Assembly: GCA_034687125.1 (NCBI GenBank)
Contig: JAQGBZ010000355.1
Span: forward strand, 1 to 64,000
Origin: Neelides folsomi
Taxonomy: Eukaryota > Arthropoda > Collembola > Neelipleona > Neelidae
Direction: 5' to 3'
DNA: 64,000 bases
Shown here: positions 9,645 through 21,300 of the stretch, one piece after another
How the letters are laid out: each line of letters begins with the position of its first letter
Position numbering within the stretch: the first letter of the stretch is position 1
Notes under the pieces: model-generated
What the model was told of the DNA's origin: nothing
Databases searched by the model: none
Seen by the model: only the letters and a program-made list of their open reading frames with translations
Position numbers and translations under genes: made by a program

Positions 9645-11873
9645 ATGGACAGTAAAGATGGGAGGGAGAAGAAGTCGAGGGAGAACGGAGTTGGTACCTG
9701 GAACGGAAGTGGAAGGAGCAGAGACGATGAAGGGCGAACTGACGATTCAGAAGAAGACGAATGCGTCTACACGTACAAAGGCGACCAACTAGCTGATCTT
9801 CCATCATCTTTCTTTCGATTTGATGCTTCGGAACCTGCACCTCCTGAGCTTACAAATGGGCGATCTGCTGAAGAACCGCCACCACATCTCAGAATTCCAA
9901 GAAATCCTCAACCCCAGCCCAATGGCCAAAACATGTACTCGCCTGAAATGGATTTCCTTGAAATGGATTTTGACCCAGGTGGTACAGGTGATGACACTGA
10001 ACCAGGAAGCCCAATTGGTAAGAAAACAATATACACTCTTGAATATATTGTATTTATTCTCAATTATTCTATCTCGTTTATTTAGGTTTGGCTAAAAATT
10101 AATATTTTAATTAATTATTTAATTAAGTTGCTTCTATAATTTTTAGGTGATGATATTGAAATGCCGAATTTATCTTTAGTCAAAGAAGGGTCTCCTCAAT
10201 TGATGGATATCGAACAAGGACATTGTTCCATTCAATCCAGGGAACTTAACAATAAACCTTCGTCTGCTATTGAAGAAAGAATGGAGGTCGCTGAAGAACC
10301 AAAGCCTGGATGTAGTCGAAATATTGTATCCAATCAAAACAAGCAAGAAATTTCGATACCAACTGTTGGAAATTCAATTTCTTCAATTGGACATTCTCCA
10401 AGTATTGGAAATTCAATTCCAATGGTCGAGTCTCTCTTTTCTCCAAATCAGCGACAGGTCCTTCGACTTGTCAAGTCCAGGACATTGCCTGAGCTAGGAA
10501 AGGGTCCAGTTCAGGTTGAAGAAAAAGATCTTGGTCCTTCCGCTCTCTCAATTTCCGAACCAATGATTGGAAATGACACTGGTTTTAAAGCTCTTCTTAA
10601 TCCAGGGTCTAATGAGGCAAGGAATCATTTTTAAATAATAACTTTTAAATAATTGAATATCAATCATTAATTATAAAGAAAATTTTGTTAATTTTAATAA
10701 TTTTAAATTATAGATTGAAGTTGAAATCGGAAGCGTAATGGTTTGGTCATTGAAGGAGGCAAAAGAGAAGAGTACAAGCCAAATAGGTCGATCTGCGTGT
10801 GGAGCTACAGCTCTTCTTAACGCCCTTGTAAATTAAAATTGTTATTTCTAAAAACGTCTATTCTTAATTTAATGTTTTTATTTAATAATTTCCCTTTATT
10901 TAAATCTAGCGAGCTCTTGGATTTGAAATGACTGCAGATGAAGTTAATACCGCTGTTGGAACACGTCTGCGAGCTGAAGATGCTGATCTTCCAGAGTACC
11001 TTTTTTCTCGCGCTTCCGCTGGAGCGACACACGAGGATATTATTTCCGGTGCCGAAAAGCTTATGGGTGATCGAGTCATTGCCAGATTCTTCCAGCCGAA
11101 TCCAAATATGTCACCTGAGACGCTTTCAATATTCCTTCTCAATTGGATATGCAAAGGTAAATAGATAAACAATTAATGAAATATTTTTAGTAAATACAAA
11201 ATATATTACTCGTTTAAAAATTATAAGAATCAGATTTGTATAATATAAAATGTAATTTAATAGGAATGATTCCAATCTTGACGATTAATCCTCAAGTTAA
11301 CGTAAATGATGATATTCCTGATGCTTGGCACCATCAAATGGTTTTTGGAGTTTCTCCTAAAGGGATTTTCTTAGTGAATCCTTTAGAAGTTGTTACAGCG
11401 TCAATTCTCCTTCCACAACTCACATCTCCTTCTACTTTACTTGTTCGAAGAGAAGATGTATTACTTCGTAAGAAAATTGATACAAATCTTCGAAAGCTCA
11501 CAAGTCATCCTGATCCAAGATGGAACACTCTTAACGTTCTCGGTAACAGACATTTCGACTTATTAAATAATTCCATTCAATATGGTTAATAAACAAATAA
11601 AAACTAACAAAAATACTTAATAAAATAAATTATTGTTTTCTTTTAGGCCAAGTAGGAAATATGTTATTAGAGGGATGTCCTGTTGTAAAAGGAACTTGTT
11701 TGGCCCGACGGTTAAGAACAAGTCATTTGAAGATTCCTGCAGAATATTCAGCTGGAATCACACTGATAGGAAGAAGCGATTCTCCCAATAGCCAAGCTCT
11801 TCGTGATGCAAATCCGAATTTTATGGCCTGTTCCTCAATTAGCGAAAAGAGACCGCAGGCTTCATCATCTTGA
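9645..11873 (+). CDS. Uncharacterised conserved protein with possible papain-like Cys/His/Asn triad
   Basis: Six coding exons: 9645-10017, 10147-10616, 10714-10827, 10910-11156, 11264-11542 and 11647-11873, giving 569 aa in continuous frame. The first 280 residues are mostly disordered and acidic, with two islands that look conserved (ECVYTYKGDQLADLPSSFFR near 40-60 and MDFLEMDFDPG near 105). The C-terminal half looks globular: GRSACGATALLNAL places a Cys at 310 before a helix, DAWHHQMVFGV gives His 424/425, and LVNPLE gives Asn 440. A Cys at a helix start, then His, then Asn/Asp is the pattern of papain-fold and C39-like peptidases, so a peptidase or a related fold is possible; this is inference and I do not recognise a named family. 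Exon 2 ends in a GC donor (GAG|GCAAGG). The 5' UTR carries an 8-codon upstream frame at 9605-9628. Confidence 0.85.
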
Positions 11874-12678
11874 ACACTCGCTCCGCACCACAACATTCTC
11901 AATCTTTATTTTACATTTATTTTTGTAAAAGGAACAAAAAATGAGCTGAATCATCGCCCATATTATATAGTTTGTTAAATATTTATTATCTGTTATTAAA
12001 ATAAGTACTTAAATCTAATATTATCAAAGGCAAATAATTGAATATCAATATTTGTAATGAAACGTTACTCGTGTCAAATAAGAATATATTCTAATAATAT
12101 ATTTATTAATAGCCATTATAAAACAAATATCTAAGAATTTATAGAGCAATGCTTTATATCATTATGATCTTAATCATTTCCGATATTTTTAATTAAAGCC
12201 TTTATTTTGGAGATTGATGTATTTTTGAATCTGACACATAAGTCTCTCTTGATTGTAGTTAACTTTTAAAAATAAATGAGATTCTATTATATTATATGAA
12301 CGACTGATGAAATGAGTAATAAATTTCATATTCGATCTTTATCGAAATACAATGGATATTTTGGGGACTTTCTTAAGATGCGTATACTTGCATAAAATAA
12401 ATAACGCCATCCTAGAAATGCTTTGAATGTTATTTAATAATTATTTGGTCTTGTTAGATTCTGCAAGAAAATCCATCGACAGATATTTCAACAATCGAAT
12501 GTATTTTAACATGTAGCAGTTAAATTAGTAAATAGTAGTTTATTAATATATTTTGAGTCGCAGTAGTTTGATTGCATAATAGTATAATATATAAATTCTT
12601 GAAGCTGGGAAAGTTCGGACTTAAAATACTAATTAATTGTAGGTAAGTTAACTATAAATAATAAATCGGGGCGTTGAA
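11874..12678. other. Convergent 3' region, no gene seen
   Basis: About 0.8 kb between the stop codons of two genes that face each other. It must contain both 3' UTRs. A TTTATT at 12539-12544 would serve as AATAAA on the minus strand for the dynein gene. Otherwise AT-rich sequence only. Confidence 0.6.
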
Positions 12679-15001
12679 CTAGCAATCGGATGAGTTAAGG
12701 CTGTGATTCAGCTTATTCTTGTTCACTAGGCTGTCTAACTCCGCCGCTGCATCGGATCTCGAATCATCTAATAACCAAATTATCGATTTATTATTAATTA
12801 AATTGACTTAGGTATATCGTAATTGATTACGAGTTCAATGAATTTTATTTATTTAAATAAATTTCGTTACCTGAAGATTTTGAAGTGTTGGGAGAAGAAC
12901 CCGTCTTCTTGCTGAGGAGAGAGTTGAAGAAATTTGCTAAAACCCTTTCAGAGTTCGTTGCATCACCCTGTTTGAAAAGAGCACATTAATTATGAATAAT
13001 CCCCTTAATTAATTCCAATTAGATTTAACGAATATTATTTTAATTATTTAAAATTAATAATCAATAGCGATTACCTTCTTAGGAGTTGTATTGAGAAGAG
13101 GTGAGGTGGAATTGTTGGGCCTCTTGTCTGAATGCGGCTTTGGAGAACCTCGCTCTTTGCCAGATGACTGTTGTAAAAGAGCAAGCTGTCTCTCTAAAAA
13201 TCGTTGCTCATCTTCAACATCTAATTCGGCTTCTCTTGCAGCAGGCTTTCTGCTTCCCACAGGCTTAGCAATTACGTCGTTAAAAAAATCATCAGGACGA
13301 AATGAATTCATATTTTCGTATAGAATAGCCATCTTTTTCTCACTGTCCCATCCCGAAGGGCTAGAAAATCATAAAATAATTTTATTTTATTCCATGATCA
13401 TTTTTTTTAAAAAATCCCATTTTATTTAACTTAAAAAGTTAAAAACGATGAACCACAATAAAAATAATAGATTCTCACACTAAGAGAGCGTCTTTTTCAA
13501 CAACTAGTGCGGGTGTTCTGAATGGAAGGCCGTAAACACGATGGACGAGGTACTTATACAGGAGGTCACAGTTCTTGTCCTCTTTCACTGATGTGTAGAA
13601 AAGGGCTGCTCCATATGCAAGACAAAACTGTCTAATGTGAAATTGAATGAACTCGAAATGTTCTTCCCGGAAGTCCGATTCACGCTCAAGGGTCCCCATG
13701 CAGTCAGTCTAAAAAGATTTATTTAGAGTTAGAATAAATTTTTTATGTTATATCCATTAATAAATCACGATGACTGGAGAACCACCTTGGTGACGACTAC
13801 AACGATGTCTAGCCCTGTATTCCTCGTGAGAGTATTTGGAGGTAATTGTTCATCGGTTTTGATGGATGTTTTAGGTGGAACAAGGTCATCTCCAGGTTCA
13901 ATGTAATCAATCCATCGACGAGAACAACGATTGCGGTTTTCTTCAATGACCTCACTGGTTAAACTAGCTGCATCAATGTGGTCATGGAGGACGGCTGCCC
14001 ATGCGGCGAGTTCTTCCATGATCTTCCAAGGAGTGGCCATTGAGACGGTGATAAGGACAAGGCTCTCGCTCAATTTCTCCGGTGGAAGAGCAAACTTGAG
14101 TAGGTGAGCGTGTTCCATGTTCCCGTCTAATACCCATACTCCAAGTTGAGCCGAATCTAAATCAGACAAGAACATTCTTTATCGATCTTTCTAATTCCCA
14201 AACGACCAATTCCTTAAAGATGAATCAACCCGTCAAATGCACGGGATAACCAATTAAGTTTTTAGAAATTCCACTTTAATGTCAAATACCATCTCTGTAT
14301 TCATCACGAATTTCAATATAGGCATATTCGAGGCCAGAGCCCTTCTTCGGATCATCTATCCCCTGCAACTTTGCAACAAGGGTAGTTTTACCCGATTCAG
14401 TGTTACCTATTCATAATATATGCATTAGTACATGCTTAATTATAATACTTATATCCACAATTGAGAGGATGCGATGGTTAAATTAGAATAGTGATTTAAC
14501 ATAATTTATAATTATAATTTACTCTGAACATGTTTGATTTTGAATTTGATTATAAATTTTAATTTCAAAATAAGTTCAAATAAATAATTAAGCTAAATAT
14601 AAGTTAATCGAACTAGTTAAATAAAAAAAATATTCATTGCTATTTTCTAAAGTTAACTAATGAACGCATTTATACCTAAAACGACGATCGATTTTCCAGA
14701 AGGCATCTTTGTAGAAGAATTAGTTCGGACTTCACTTAAAATAGAGGACCTAATAACAAAATAAAGATTAACTAAATGAGGAAGTAGTGAAAGTAGAAAT
14801 TAAAATTTCTGTTGAGTAAACAAAGCATAAACATTATATTTTATGTCTAAACTTCTACGAATCTAATAATTTAACTTTAATCTAATTAAAATAAATGTGG
14901 TTCGATAAATCATAATTAAATTATGAAATGAACTATTCAATTAACATTTTAGCTACTTACCACACATTGTCTGTCTCCTCTGAAGTCCTTCCCATTTTCA
15001 T
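12679..15001 (-). CDS. Dlic: Cytoplasmic dynein 1 light intermediate chain
   Basis: Eight coding exons: 14961-15001, 14676-14749, 14290-14406, 13786-14156, 13479-13708, 13075-13360, 12871-12967 and 12679-12767, giving 434 aa. The subunit links the dynein motor to cargo adaptors in the cytoplasm. The N-terminal half is a Ras-like domain: [18 protein letters not shown] carries the Walker A loop, followed by [16 protein letters not shown] and VWVLDGN. The middle holds [21 protein letters not shown] and [15 protein letters not shown], family signatures. The C-terminal tail keeps the adaptor-binding helix ([17 protein letters not shown]), here followed by only about 40 residues, so the protein is shorter than the usual 490-520 aa. 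Two in-frame starts are possible, 15001 (MKMGRTS) and 14995 (MGRTS). Confidence 0.93.
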
Positions 15002-15813
15002 TTCTGACAAGCTGTTCATCGAGTTTCAAAAATCGTTAATAATTAAAAATACTGAACACAAATCGGAAATTCCAATGAGGTCTGAACAAACTTTCCTTAT
15101 TCTCCAAAAAATTTAAAATAGTCCCTTTGACATATTCTTCCCTTCCAGCAAAAATAATTACATATCTGAAATAAATAATTCTAACTTACGAAGAAATTAT
15201 AATAAACGAGGGCGATAATAGTAAAATGTGCAATCTAAGAATTCTTTTAATTTATTGACAGTTTGAAAATGGGCTTAAATGGTTATAGGATGGGCGATGA
15301 GTCACAGGGATAAATGTATGAATTAATTTGCAGAATATTTAACTGCAAATTGTCCAAACTCTTCCACCAATATTAGTGGCAGATTAGAAGTGGCGAAATT
15401 TCCCCTCACACCCGCACCCCCAACTCTCCTTTCTTTTATTGAACCGTCGTTCAACACCGTAAGAAGACGCTACATGCCTCACATCCAAATACTTTCTTTA
15501 ATTCCTTTAAACCATATTAAAATGCTTGTAACTTGTTAAAATTAGTTATATTTAAAAATAAAATCATAATAATTGTCACACATTTCATAAATAAGGCCAA
15601 CAATATTGAGAATGCTCAATAAAATGAATTTAGGTTGAAATGAGAAATTTATATCATCAGGTGGATAAATACTGCGAGGGTTTTTCTTCTTGTGGCCATA
15701 ACTTGAAAGTGAAGATTTTTTTAGTTTTATCCGATAAATTATTTTATCGGATATTTAATCCAATTGAGTTCATAAGGGTTTGGTGAAAATTGGCGTCTTT
15801 GTAAATTAGAAAT
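15002..15813. other. Divergent intergenic region between Dlic and NDUFS5
   Basis: About 0.8 kb between two head-to-head housekeeping genes, so it should hold both promoters. No TATA box stands out near either start. A palindromic element close to NDUFS5 is listed separately. A 62-codon frame at 14928-15116 overlaps the Dlic first exon and is judged chance. Confidence 0.55.
15728..15753. promoter_or_regulatory. Palindrome near the NDUFS5 start (TATCCGATA/TATCGGATA)
   Basis: Eleven-base arms (15728-15738 and 15743-15753) flank a 4-base spacer, about 60 bp upstream of the NDUFS5 ATG. Each arm holds TATCCGATA or its complement, one base longer than the DREF-binding element TATCGATA known from insect promoters of growth and mitochondrial genes. 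A regulatory role is inference. Confidence 0.35.
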
Positions 15814-16323
15814 ATGGGGCAAGCGTTCACGCGTCCCGAGGAGGCTGCTTCGCTCGGTGGATCCTTCATCAGATCGCCGATGACTTCTTGGGTCCCTTCA
15901 AATGGACAACACACGGATAAATGTTTCGATTTCGAATTGAGGTGGACCGATTGTTGCGAAGCTTATGGTCCCCACGCGGGGAAAGAAAAATGTAAATTTC
16001 TCTGGCAAGATTATATGGAATGTGGAACAAACTGGAAACAGGTACAATTTTTATTTAAATAAATAACGATTACAATAATAAGAACACATGATAATAAAAA
16101 TAATTCCAATCGAACATAAAAAACTTGAAAACTTAACACTAATGATAAATGTAAAAATTAATTAAATTACTATTATTTTTAGCTTGAACGTGCTCGAGTT
16201 ATGCGTATTGAACGAAAGAAGCAGCATGCTATGGGAGTCGTCGGAATGCGTCCGTACAAACCAAAATACGAAGATCCACCATGGGCCGATAGTTGCAATC
16301 ATTCTCACGACGACCACTCATAG
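15814..16323 (+). CDS. NDUFS5: NADH dehydrogenase (complex I) Fe-S protein 5 subunit
   Basis: Two exons, 15814-16041 and 16183-16323, joined in phase 0, give 122 aa (human 106). This is an accessory subunit of complex I on the intermembrane-space side of the inner mitochondrial membrane. It carries the twin CX9C pattern of the family: a Cys pair in CFDFELRWTDC around residues 37-47 and a second in CKFLWQDYMEC around 60-70, expected to form two disulfides after import through the Mia40 pathway. The C-terminal part is basic (RMRIERKKQ-like) and ends in a His/Asp-rich tail. There is no cleavable presequence, as usual for CX9C proteins. An AATAAA lies at 16573-16578, about 250 nt beyond the stop. 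The assignment rests on cysteine spacing and the surrounding residues. Confidence 0.88.
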
Positions 16324-18147
16324 AACACTCTCATTCAAGGATTAAAAACTTCCATCACTTGAACACTTTATCCGAAGCTGAAGAGAAAAAATACAATTTC
16401 TGTAGATATTTATGTAAAACGGAAGTAAGTCACCCATTTCTTCCAATCCTTTTGCTCCCATAGAATAATCGTAGTAAGCTAATTAGAATAATATTGTTAA
16501 TATTCTAAATTGTTATAAAATACGTGCGTACCTACAATTATATAAAATATAGATTAATTTTCATTCACGTGTAATAAATGAAAATTCTTCTAAAGCGTAA
16601 AATATTGGGCATTCAACTATTTTTAGCACGATTTATTTGCTCATCTTATTACAACACATGATATTCTTATTTAAGTGAATTATACCTCAAAGAATTTTTT
16701 ATATTTAGCAGTTTCAGCATCAGAATGAATGAAATCCATTTACATAAATAAAGTGCATTTGTAGGCGAATATTCAAGGATGAAAGAAATTGACATAAAAT
16801 GGTTATTAACTTATATTATAGTACATTAACTATATCTAATTAAAGGATTAATAGAGAGTAAGAGTGACAAGTCCATTAGGCAAGAAAATGAAATGTTTTG
16901 CCTAGTGATGTGATGCGGCATGGAAGATCTCAGTCCTGCCAAAAGTTAAGAAATATTTTTAGGCTCGAAGAGAAAAGGCGTGGGGAAGGATGTAGATTTC
17001 AATTTGCGGAATGATACATGTAGCAATTGGAATTTGGTTCTTTTGGGAGAAGTGGGCGCTGAGAATCGGCAATTGGCCATGGGCTCGGTCATGATGTTCC
17101 ATATTGTGACTCGTCCTTAGACTCAATCTGACATGAGTCCGGGATCGGCACTAGGAAGGACATGGAGGTTCCTACGCAGCCCGTAGTTTAAGGATGAGAC
17201 AGGCTCAGGTTAAAAATAAGTGGACTCATTCAATCTTCTTCTAATACAAACAGCGATTCTCTTTAAATTCCAAAGATCAAACTCGGAATATATTGCTTAT
17301 TGACCATCATATGGCCATGCTATAGGCCTACCAGGTTCAAATCCTCAAGAAGTAGGGCAAGCGAATTAGACATTGGGGAGTTAACTCGTCTGTGTTGGAT
17401 CTCTTGTTTTACTCGTACGATTACAAAATTACTATTCACTTTGTAACAAGAAATTAAACATGAAACGCTAATTGTCAAAGAAGGATTAACCTTTGTTCTC
17501 TTTATATATTTTTAATAGCCCACCACTCATTCAGGAATCTCCCTTGCATTCAAATGAGCTATTATACAACAGCACGTCATACAATCACATATTTTATAAG
17601 TGAAGGACCTAACAAGAACGATAAGTTATATAATACATTAAAACATAATTAAAGTGTGTAGTAGACCATTATATAGTGGATTAACGCATGTTGGGATAAA
17701 AGCTTTCGAAATAATGTCAAGATTAAATTCATTTTAATTAAAAAAATGAATTAATACGTACGCTAACGATGCCATTAAACACTTTTAATAAAGTAAGCGT
17801 ACGCGTACACGAAAACGCATTACAATTTAATAGAGCCATACATTCATAATGATTAGTTGATTAGTAAGCATATTAGCAATACTGTATTTTATATAAACGG
17901 TAGAACACTGGCGTTCAAGAAAGAGTTCAAACGATGGCATTTCTTGAGCTAAGAAGTCATTGAATTAACAGTGAGAAGACCTACACATACACACGAACTT
18001 CTCTCTACTCCACATACATGTATGTTGATATTAAATAGAATTAGTAATTTAATTGAGAAGTCGTGATCGAGGTTTAGTGAAGTTGTTTGAGGGAGTTCGG
18101 GGGTCGGCCGTCCCACGTGGAGAGCTTTGTGTTTGAGTGGAGTGGGC
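16324..18147. other. NDUFS5 3' region and intergenic DNA, with one GC-richer patch
   Basis: The first 250 bases are the probable NDUFS5 3' UTR. Around 16900-17440 the sequence becomes clearly richer in G and C than its surroundings and lacks a long reading frame. It might be an old repeat, a non-coding RNA or a conserved control region; nothing in it lets me choose. A GGTTCAAATCC at 17334-17344 looks like a tRNA B box but has no matching stem. Confidence 0.45.
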
Positions 18148-18343
18148 ATGCACTCTGAGAAGGAGCCTGTCAAAAGGATTTTGGTTGCCAACCGCCTCCG
18201 CAGAAGGCGGCCAGCATCCGAGGAAGAACGTAGTGCAACTTTCGCGAATGAAATTGATTCCCGCCTTGACATATTCCCGCCCGTGCCAATTGTTCCCCGC
18301 AAGAACGGAAGACGCCAGATGATGGGGTCGAGACCAGAACCAG
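18148..18343 (+). CDS. Candidate first coding exon, possibly an alternative start of the TGIF gene
   Basis: From ATG at 18148 an open frame of 65 codons runs into a good donor, CCAG|GTAAATC, ending in phase 1. It encodes MHSEKEPVKRILVANRLRRR, then an acidic/hydrophobic stretch (FANEIDSRLDIFPPVP), then a basic segment (RKNGRRQ). Base composition is higher in G and C than the flanks. I do not recognise the protein. The next gene on this strand is TGIF at 32.7 kb; an acceptor there (GCAGTTAG before 32758) takes phase 1 and continues in the TGIF frame as V-L-N-E-M-E-E-S. That would make a 14.4-kb first intron and a TGIF isoform with a basic N-terminus. It could equally be a chance frame or belong to an unrelated transcript. 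Confidence 0.35.
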
Positions 18344-21300
18344 GTAAATCAATCTCACTCTTCTTATTCCACCACCCTTTCAAATATTGAGACATTTGGG
18401 GTTTAAAGTTTAAAGGGGAGCTCTGACGTTTCTCTTCGTCAGTTTTGGCTCCCTCCCTGGTTTTCTTGCACATGAGGACCATTGTAGATTGTGGATATTG
18501 GTTTCGCTGGAAAAGAGGATTTGATGTGATTGGAAATGGCCTTAAGCCTCTTGACAGAAAGGAATAAAATTGAAAAGGCCTCGACGAATTGTTTTATTTT
18601 TACCTTTTGACATTGTTCAGTGAAGTTGTTTGTTTTGGAAGAAGAATAATATCGATTTTTAATGGGAAAGATCTGATGCACATCACATAGAGTGGAATCT
18701 GGGTCAGTGAGATAAAACGAAGTTTGTCTCAAAGTTGAGAGATGAAATGCTCATAATACTCCTTATTTTTATATGGATAGATCTTCTTTTTACTTTTATG
18801 AGGGTTTTTCCCAAAAGTTGAACAACGAACTTTGTATTTTTGTTATTTATTATGAAATTGATGTAGGTATATATAGGAAAAAGGTTGTTTTATAAACGGT
18901 CTGCGTTCCACGATGGAGTGTTTTTGTTTACATTTGTATTGAGCGTGGAAACATTTTCATTTTTCAACATTCATAAATGTCCATATCGTTGGTTCCTCCT
19001 TTCTGCTCATGTTCACAATGCGGAAAAAGTAAGGTAATCACGGCTGAGAATGGAAGGGGAAGAGAAGGAGAGTGAGAACGAAAACGTCAAAAATTGGGAA
19101 TGGATGAAGGGAACCGTGGATAATTTACCTTCATAAGTTTTTTTACCTGTCAAAAAGAGAGGAATAAAGGATTAACTCATCGTCGTCCCCCGTGTGTGGA
19201 GGAGGAATGAGAGAGAGATGGTGAATTCGTCAAAGCAAGGCTTCTCTCGCTTCGTTGGTGAGATCAGAGGATTTGATTTAAGAAATTCAGCGAGAGTTAC
19301 ATTTCCTTTTAGGTACTTCTCTCACCGAGGTTCTTGCAGCTCTTGCGAATCATTGTAATTCGCGAGCATTCTCTCTCTGCCCAAACTGCCGACTTCACAG
19401 ACCTTTAACAATTCCCTATAGAAGGGATATAGTTTTCCTATGCTTGGCAATTTATTGCTAATTCTGCCCATGCACACAATGAGGTTTCCTTCTCCGCACT
19501 CCTACTACTACCCCACTTCCAACGTCGTTTCCTGAAGGTGAAGGTCTTTGCTCAAATCTATTCCATACTTATCGCATAAATATAAAAAAAGACTCCGCAG
19601 TATTCGCTCTCATACATTGTTCTCTCCACTTCGCCACTGTGTTCTTTAACAATGTTTGCATAATTTGAATATGCCTTTAAAGAATAGACATTAAGTAATG
19701 TAAAGTCTGCCTCAATGGTACGACTCGGCTCCTTTTTATGGGCTTCTCCACTCGCGTTAATAAAAATGTTAATTGCATTTCCTTCTCTTTTCCTCCAACG
19801 CTTTTGAAAAGGAGTAAGGAAATTAGGAACACAAAATTCTCCTATGCTCATTCAAAAATTACATATACACATTAATAGAGCTTGCCACTGATGGATTAGG
19901 AATGGTCGACGAGCCAAATTTAGTTGCGAGATTTTTCCTCCACTTTTTTCCTCACTTGGGTAAGATTGTCGAGAGTTAAGAAGGCTTGGAAAATTGGTAA
20001 ATTTAATTCCCTCTCATTGTGATCGTTTTCCTCTAGTAAAACCTTAAAGACTTGGTTAGCTCTCTTGTCCTTTGATGTGGGCTCGGTTTTGGTTTCCCCT
20101 TTCCGTATATTAACTATAAAATTTCATCAATCTCTTCAAATTCGTCTTTCATTAATCAAGGAGGAGAAGGAATGATATTAAACAGCCGATTTACCTCTTT
20201 AAAGCTTCTTTGCACACTAATGGTTTTCAAATTGAATTTGGCTGTCGCAATTAATATAAATGTATTTATGCACTTTTAGCATGAATTGTAATATGAAGAG
20301 AATCTGCGGAAATGCCGTTCTCTTTGACTATAGAAGGACATATTACTCTAGCAGTGGAGAGAGAAAAGAGTTAAATATGGAAATGAGAATGGATGGAGGA
20401 GACGCGATTTCCTACTAGTGTTGATGAAAGAAGAACGACGGAGATTATTAATTCTATTTAGCCTCAATATCATTTATCTCAATTAAGATAAGAGGTTATT
20501 TTCGCAAGTTGGAGGCTTTCTGTTCCTTGGATTTGTTTGTGATTGGAGGTTGTCTCGCCGAGACACATGTAATTGGGAGGATTAAGATTTCAATTGCCAG
20601 GCTGCTGTTTTCTTCAATCAAGGGTCGATGTACCTTTCTTCTCCATTTCAATAAATGTAAAAAGCAATTGTGAGTGTAATTGATAAGGAGAGTAAATAGA
20701 AATTGAAAGTAGATAATAATGACTAAGAATAGACAACGGTTATCAAATTCTCAATGGACGCATGTATGTGCACAAGTTTATAAAGAGTCAAATTTATATG
20801 ACATTTACTCATTCAGATTGTCACATATTGAGGGAGAATAAATAATGTGAAATTGAACTCATCAATTCATAAATTATTTAATAAGTTTTTCTATTTCTTC
20901 ATCGACCGTCACGGGGTTCGAGTTTTATTAGTAGTTTTAAATACGCAGTTTTCACTTTATTTAATGTCATTTCCCTGAAATTTGTGTCAAATTCGACATT
21001 CCCATTCAATAAATTAGCAAATTCTGCATTTTAATTTCTACTATTCAGAAATCAATATTCATGAGTCGAGGGTGATTGAGAAAGAAATCATAGGATTTGA
21101 ATGAAAGGACAAGGTTTTTTTCAACCAATGTGCTTTAATAAATTTATGAAGACCTTCCTTATATGTTGAAGCATCAGTTTACAGACCACTATCGTGTAAA
21201 TGGATTTATATGTAGTAGAGGGGTATTATTTGTGATTAAGATGAGTTTAGAAGGCCGAATAGTGCGAGGACATCAGAGTTGTTTCCTCGAATTGTCAAGC

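Noticed and set aside
17260-17345. tRNA-like B box GGTTCAAATCC at 17334
   Set aside because: The T stem does not pair (ccagg against cctca), and no A box or anticodon arm fits upstream.
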